From: Polytrichum commune
Taxonomy: Eukaryota; Streptophyta; Polytrichopsida; Polytrichales; Polytrichaceae
DNA: 64,000 nt
Direction of reading: 5' to 3'
NCBI GenBank assembly: GCA_950295325.1
Contig: OX485803.1
Span: 53,149,554 to 53,213,553, forward strand
In this document: one piece after another, positions 61,229 through 64,000 of the stretch
How positions within the stretch are numbered: the stretch's first letter is position 1
Layout of the letters: every line of letters begins with the position of its first letter
The notes under the pieces: generated by a model
The model's input: the letters and a program-made list of their open reading frames with translations, nothing else
What the model was told of the DNA's origin: nothing
The model's database searches: none
Translations under genes and position numbers: made by a program

Positions 61229-62539
61229 CCCGTTGGGCTTGTAAACACTAGGATCTCGACTGGGCATGCCCAAACATTCGTTTTTTGATTAAAAAAAGTG
61301 GTGTCAATGATTCGCCGCAAGCACTTTCAAGTCTCCTTGGGTGGGTCTGTCACCATAACCTATCATGTTCCTCTTTTGAACATGCGATGGCCGATAAAAC
61401 ACAACCCTCCCTTGCATTCTCTTCTCGTTCCTTTCCGGCGAGATTGCAAGAGTCTCCTCTCCTCTCCTCTCAAACTCACAGTTATACATACTAGACTCCC
61501 TTTACATTCCTGAATCTTCTTTTTATCAGCTTGAGGCCACGCTTTCGTTTATACATAACAACTAGACTCCTGTAGTCTCCTAGTACATAACTCAGTCGAC
61601 TGCATAGATCTGAGATTTAGTAGCTATAAACCTCCATTTGCTTCCCAACCCAAAGCATGGATAACTTGTATCTAACACACTTCGCGGTGCACAATTAGAC
61701 TCCGTATTCTAGCAATCAGTCTAATCTACATTAATACACTAGTAAATTAGTTGAATCATGGAAGCAAGTTGCAAGTGCAGGACAGGCTTCTTCGAATTCG
61801 TGATTAGGCCCACTTTGGGGATTCAGTTGACATTCCAAATTTCTTTGGTGCGTTCTCATCTCTGGTGTGCTCTCTATGTATGAAGTTGTTGTCAGGGTTC
61901 ACATTGTTCATCACTTCCAGTAATTTGACTTTCTTGTTGGCATGGGTCTCAGGCGGGAACAAGTTAAGGCTTGGCAATTTTAGTTGGTCGTTTCTGTTTA
62001 TTGGATATGCTCGTTCCCCAATGCAAGTGTATCGACATGTAAAGTTTATGAAGGGATTGAGCAAATCCGAGTTACAGATACAGTTAGTCCAGGAGGAAAT
62101 TATATATGAATCTCATATGAATATAGGTACTAGAGATTCCAAAGGTCAATTATATGACCCTCAGTGTGCAGTCAGTGTGTACAATGAACTTACTGGAGGA
62201 TGTCATAGTTTGTAAGCTTCAAAACATGAAGTCTCTGAACAGAAATAGTTTGGAACGTTGATTATCTGTTTTGTTCTCTGTCATACATGTGCACATCTTC
62301 ATCTAGTACTCTACCAGCAATTACTAGAGCACCTTAACACGTGAAGTACTATTTTAGAGGGTGATGAGGTTTGAAAACAAAGTTACAAGATACCTTTAAA
62401 TGTTAGTAAGTTAGATCAGTGAGGAGGCAATCGTTTCATTGTTGGCACCTCAACTGAGATAAGTTGACTACTTGTCTCTGTTGGGTGACACCAACTGTGT
62501 TGCCAAAGTTTCAGAAATAAAGATCACAACATTCAACCA
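61229..62539. other. Intergenic DNA with the right part of an R1 copy
   Basis: 61,229-61,278 is the right part of the R1 copy split by element B. The remainder has no supported gene; a 116-codon frame at 61865-62215 shows no domain. Confidence 0.5.
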
Positions 62540-62915
62540 TGACTGAGGTTATGTAGGTGTTGTCTGGTTCATTTTTCTTGTTTTCCAACTTCTACCAATT
62601 AGATTTACACAATAGAACTCGTGTTTCATTAGCATTATCTAAGATGAAACATCAACAAAACCAGATTGAAAAGCATACCTCTCCTGATTTTCGTATGGTT
62701 ATTGGAAGTGCATGTTTGTTAGTTTCTAAACTGAATATATAGGTCCTCCTAATTGTGTTCACTATTGAGTGTAGAGTAGTTTTTAATAATTGAATACGCA
62801 GTCCAATCTCTTCTAAACATGTGTCGTTATGATGTTTGCTCTCTTATCTTCACTGAACCACATACCAATCAAATAAAGGAGTCCGATTAAGAAGGTGAGC
62901 CACTTAAGACCCATC
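62540..62915 (+). repeat. Dispersed repeat R2, copy 2
   Basis: Same block order as 54,050-54,420 with scattered differences. Confidence 0.55.
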
Positions 62916-64000
62916 TACCTTGACACCTTGATGAAAGCATCACTTTTAAACATACTACAGAGCACACACATTCAGGGGCCAACTGTAGACATAACATTCA
63001 GGTTAGTGGTCATTGAAGGTCGATACACCTTAACTATGATTACACTTTGAAGGCATGGCACATTCAACTTGGAGAATTCTGCTTGTTGTGGTTGGATGTT
63101 GATTGGGGATATTGTGGGTTGTTACAGGTCAGTGCTTGTGATATTGAATTCTCCAACAACTTAATCTCTTTGAGGATTGTTGATGGCAACTTTGCTCTTT
63201 GAAATGTTTTGTAAACGGCATTGAATATTGGATAATTGAATATCAATAATATTATCATATGATAGTCTTACTTGTAATTTGTATCTTTATTTTGAATATT
63301 GTGGTCAAATTGAAGGTCCCTTCTTTGTGGTGTCCGGCCCTCTCTTCCAAATATTCCCATATCTTGTTTCTTTGGAAAGCATCGACCGTAACTTCTCTCT
63401 TTATAATGATAGCTTAGAAAGAAAGAGGTTGTTGTTGTTGAGAAAAATTCAAAGAAGTCCATGAGCACTTTAAGAGCCTCTAGTATGTAGATACTAAAGA
63501 TGTCCTAGAACCCAAATGGACAAAATGGAAAATATTCCAAGTATTTGTTTTATGATTTGTTCATTTGAAAATAATCGTAATTAGTAACACTATATTTATG
63601 GGAAACTCATATTCTAAGGGCCTTGATTAATAAGACAATTCAAGATTTATCAAATTGAGGAAAATAATAAAAATTGAAGATGATATAAGTTGAGTGCAAA
63701 TTGAGTGCAAAACCAAGGCTGGCAAACTACCCTCAAAGAAAAAAATGATCTATAAGTTCCAAAACATGTTGTATTGAGGTAACTTCATTTGTGCGTGCAA
63801 TACTTGAAATAAAATAATAAATTCAAGAAGTTTTGTGACACAGAAGAAAATTCAATTCAAAAAATTCAATGATAATGATTCAGTAATAATGAAGAAAGGA
63901 ATTAAAAAAAATCAGTAAAAATGGGGATACAAACAAGTACTCATAAACCTTAATCCTAATAAACCTAGTAATGTAAAAATTAGAACACTTAAAACAGTAG
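62916..64000. other. AT-rich intergenic DNA
   Basis: No supported gene or RNA. A terminal-repeat-like match to element A occurs at 63586. Confidence 0.5.
63586..63608 (+). repeat. Possible terminus of a third related element
   Basis: AACACTATATT followed a few bases later by GGGAAACTC resembles the left end of element A (AACACTATATTCG... GGAGACTTT) with a short gap. The window ends too soon to test for an element on its right. AT-rich chance matches are possible. Confidence 0.25.

Overview
The window looks like nuclear DNA of a land plant, most likely a seed-free one (moss, liverwort, lycophyte or fern). The grounds are AT-rich gene-poor DNA full of small inverted-repeat transposons, GT-AG introns, an interstitial CCCTAAA repeat, and a plant-type TIR domain ending in the SxWCLEEL motif. 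This assignment is inference; no organelle, rRNA or tRNA gene was recognised.

Layout. 1-10.2 kb: no gene seen; dispersed repeats and MITEs, including two copies of one family with exact 8-bp target duplications. 10.8-16.6 kb: a six-exon plus-strand gene for a protein of about 450 aa joining a universal-stress-protein-like segment to a TIR domain; its introns hold tandem repeats and three foldback elements. 16.6-29.5 kb: no convincing gene, many repeats, one doubtful 194-codon ORF.

29.489-46.534 kb: a 17-kb DNA transposon ('element A') bounded by 28-bp terminal inverted repeats (25/28 identical) and a 4-bp ATCT target duplication. It carries two divergent genes. The minus-strand gene (four phase-0 exons) has a ParB/DGQHR-like motif, a disordered coiled-coil region and a C-terminal FCP1-type HAD phosphatase domain; it has one in-frame TAG. 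The plus-strand gene encodes a transposase-like protein that I associate from memory with the DUF7869 family; a 983-bp insertion with an 8-bp target duplication splits it. About 31 copies of the palindrome ACGAACGNNCGTTCGT lie in the 5' regions, in every intron of the minus-strand gene and in three coding places, all inside the transposon ends.

46.5-55.9 kb: repeats and a 1.7-kb non-autonomous transposon. 55.9-60.918 kb ('element B'): an intact paralogue of the DUF7869-type gene (976 aa), preceded by about 19 copies of a different palindrome, TTTGGGTCGNNCGACCCAAA, with the same design (two half-sites ending in CG around a free dinucleotide). Its right end has the same terminal repeat as element A. 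B appears to have landed in a MITE that itself sits in a dispersed repeat, and its left end is lost. 61.2-64 kb: repeats, no gene.

The most interesting content is this pair of related transposons, each with its own palindrome set beside a related transposase-like gene. The likely reading, which is inference, is that an element-encoded protein recognises these sites, for transposition, silencing or ParB/parS-like assembly.
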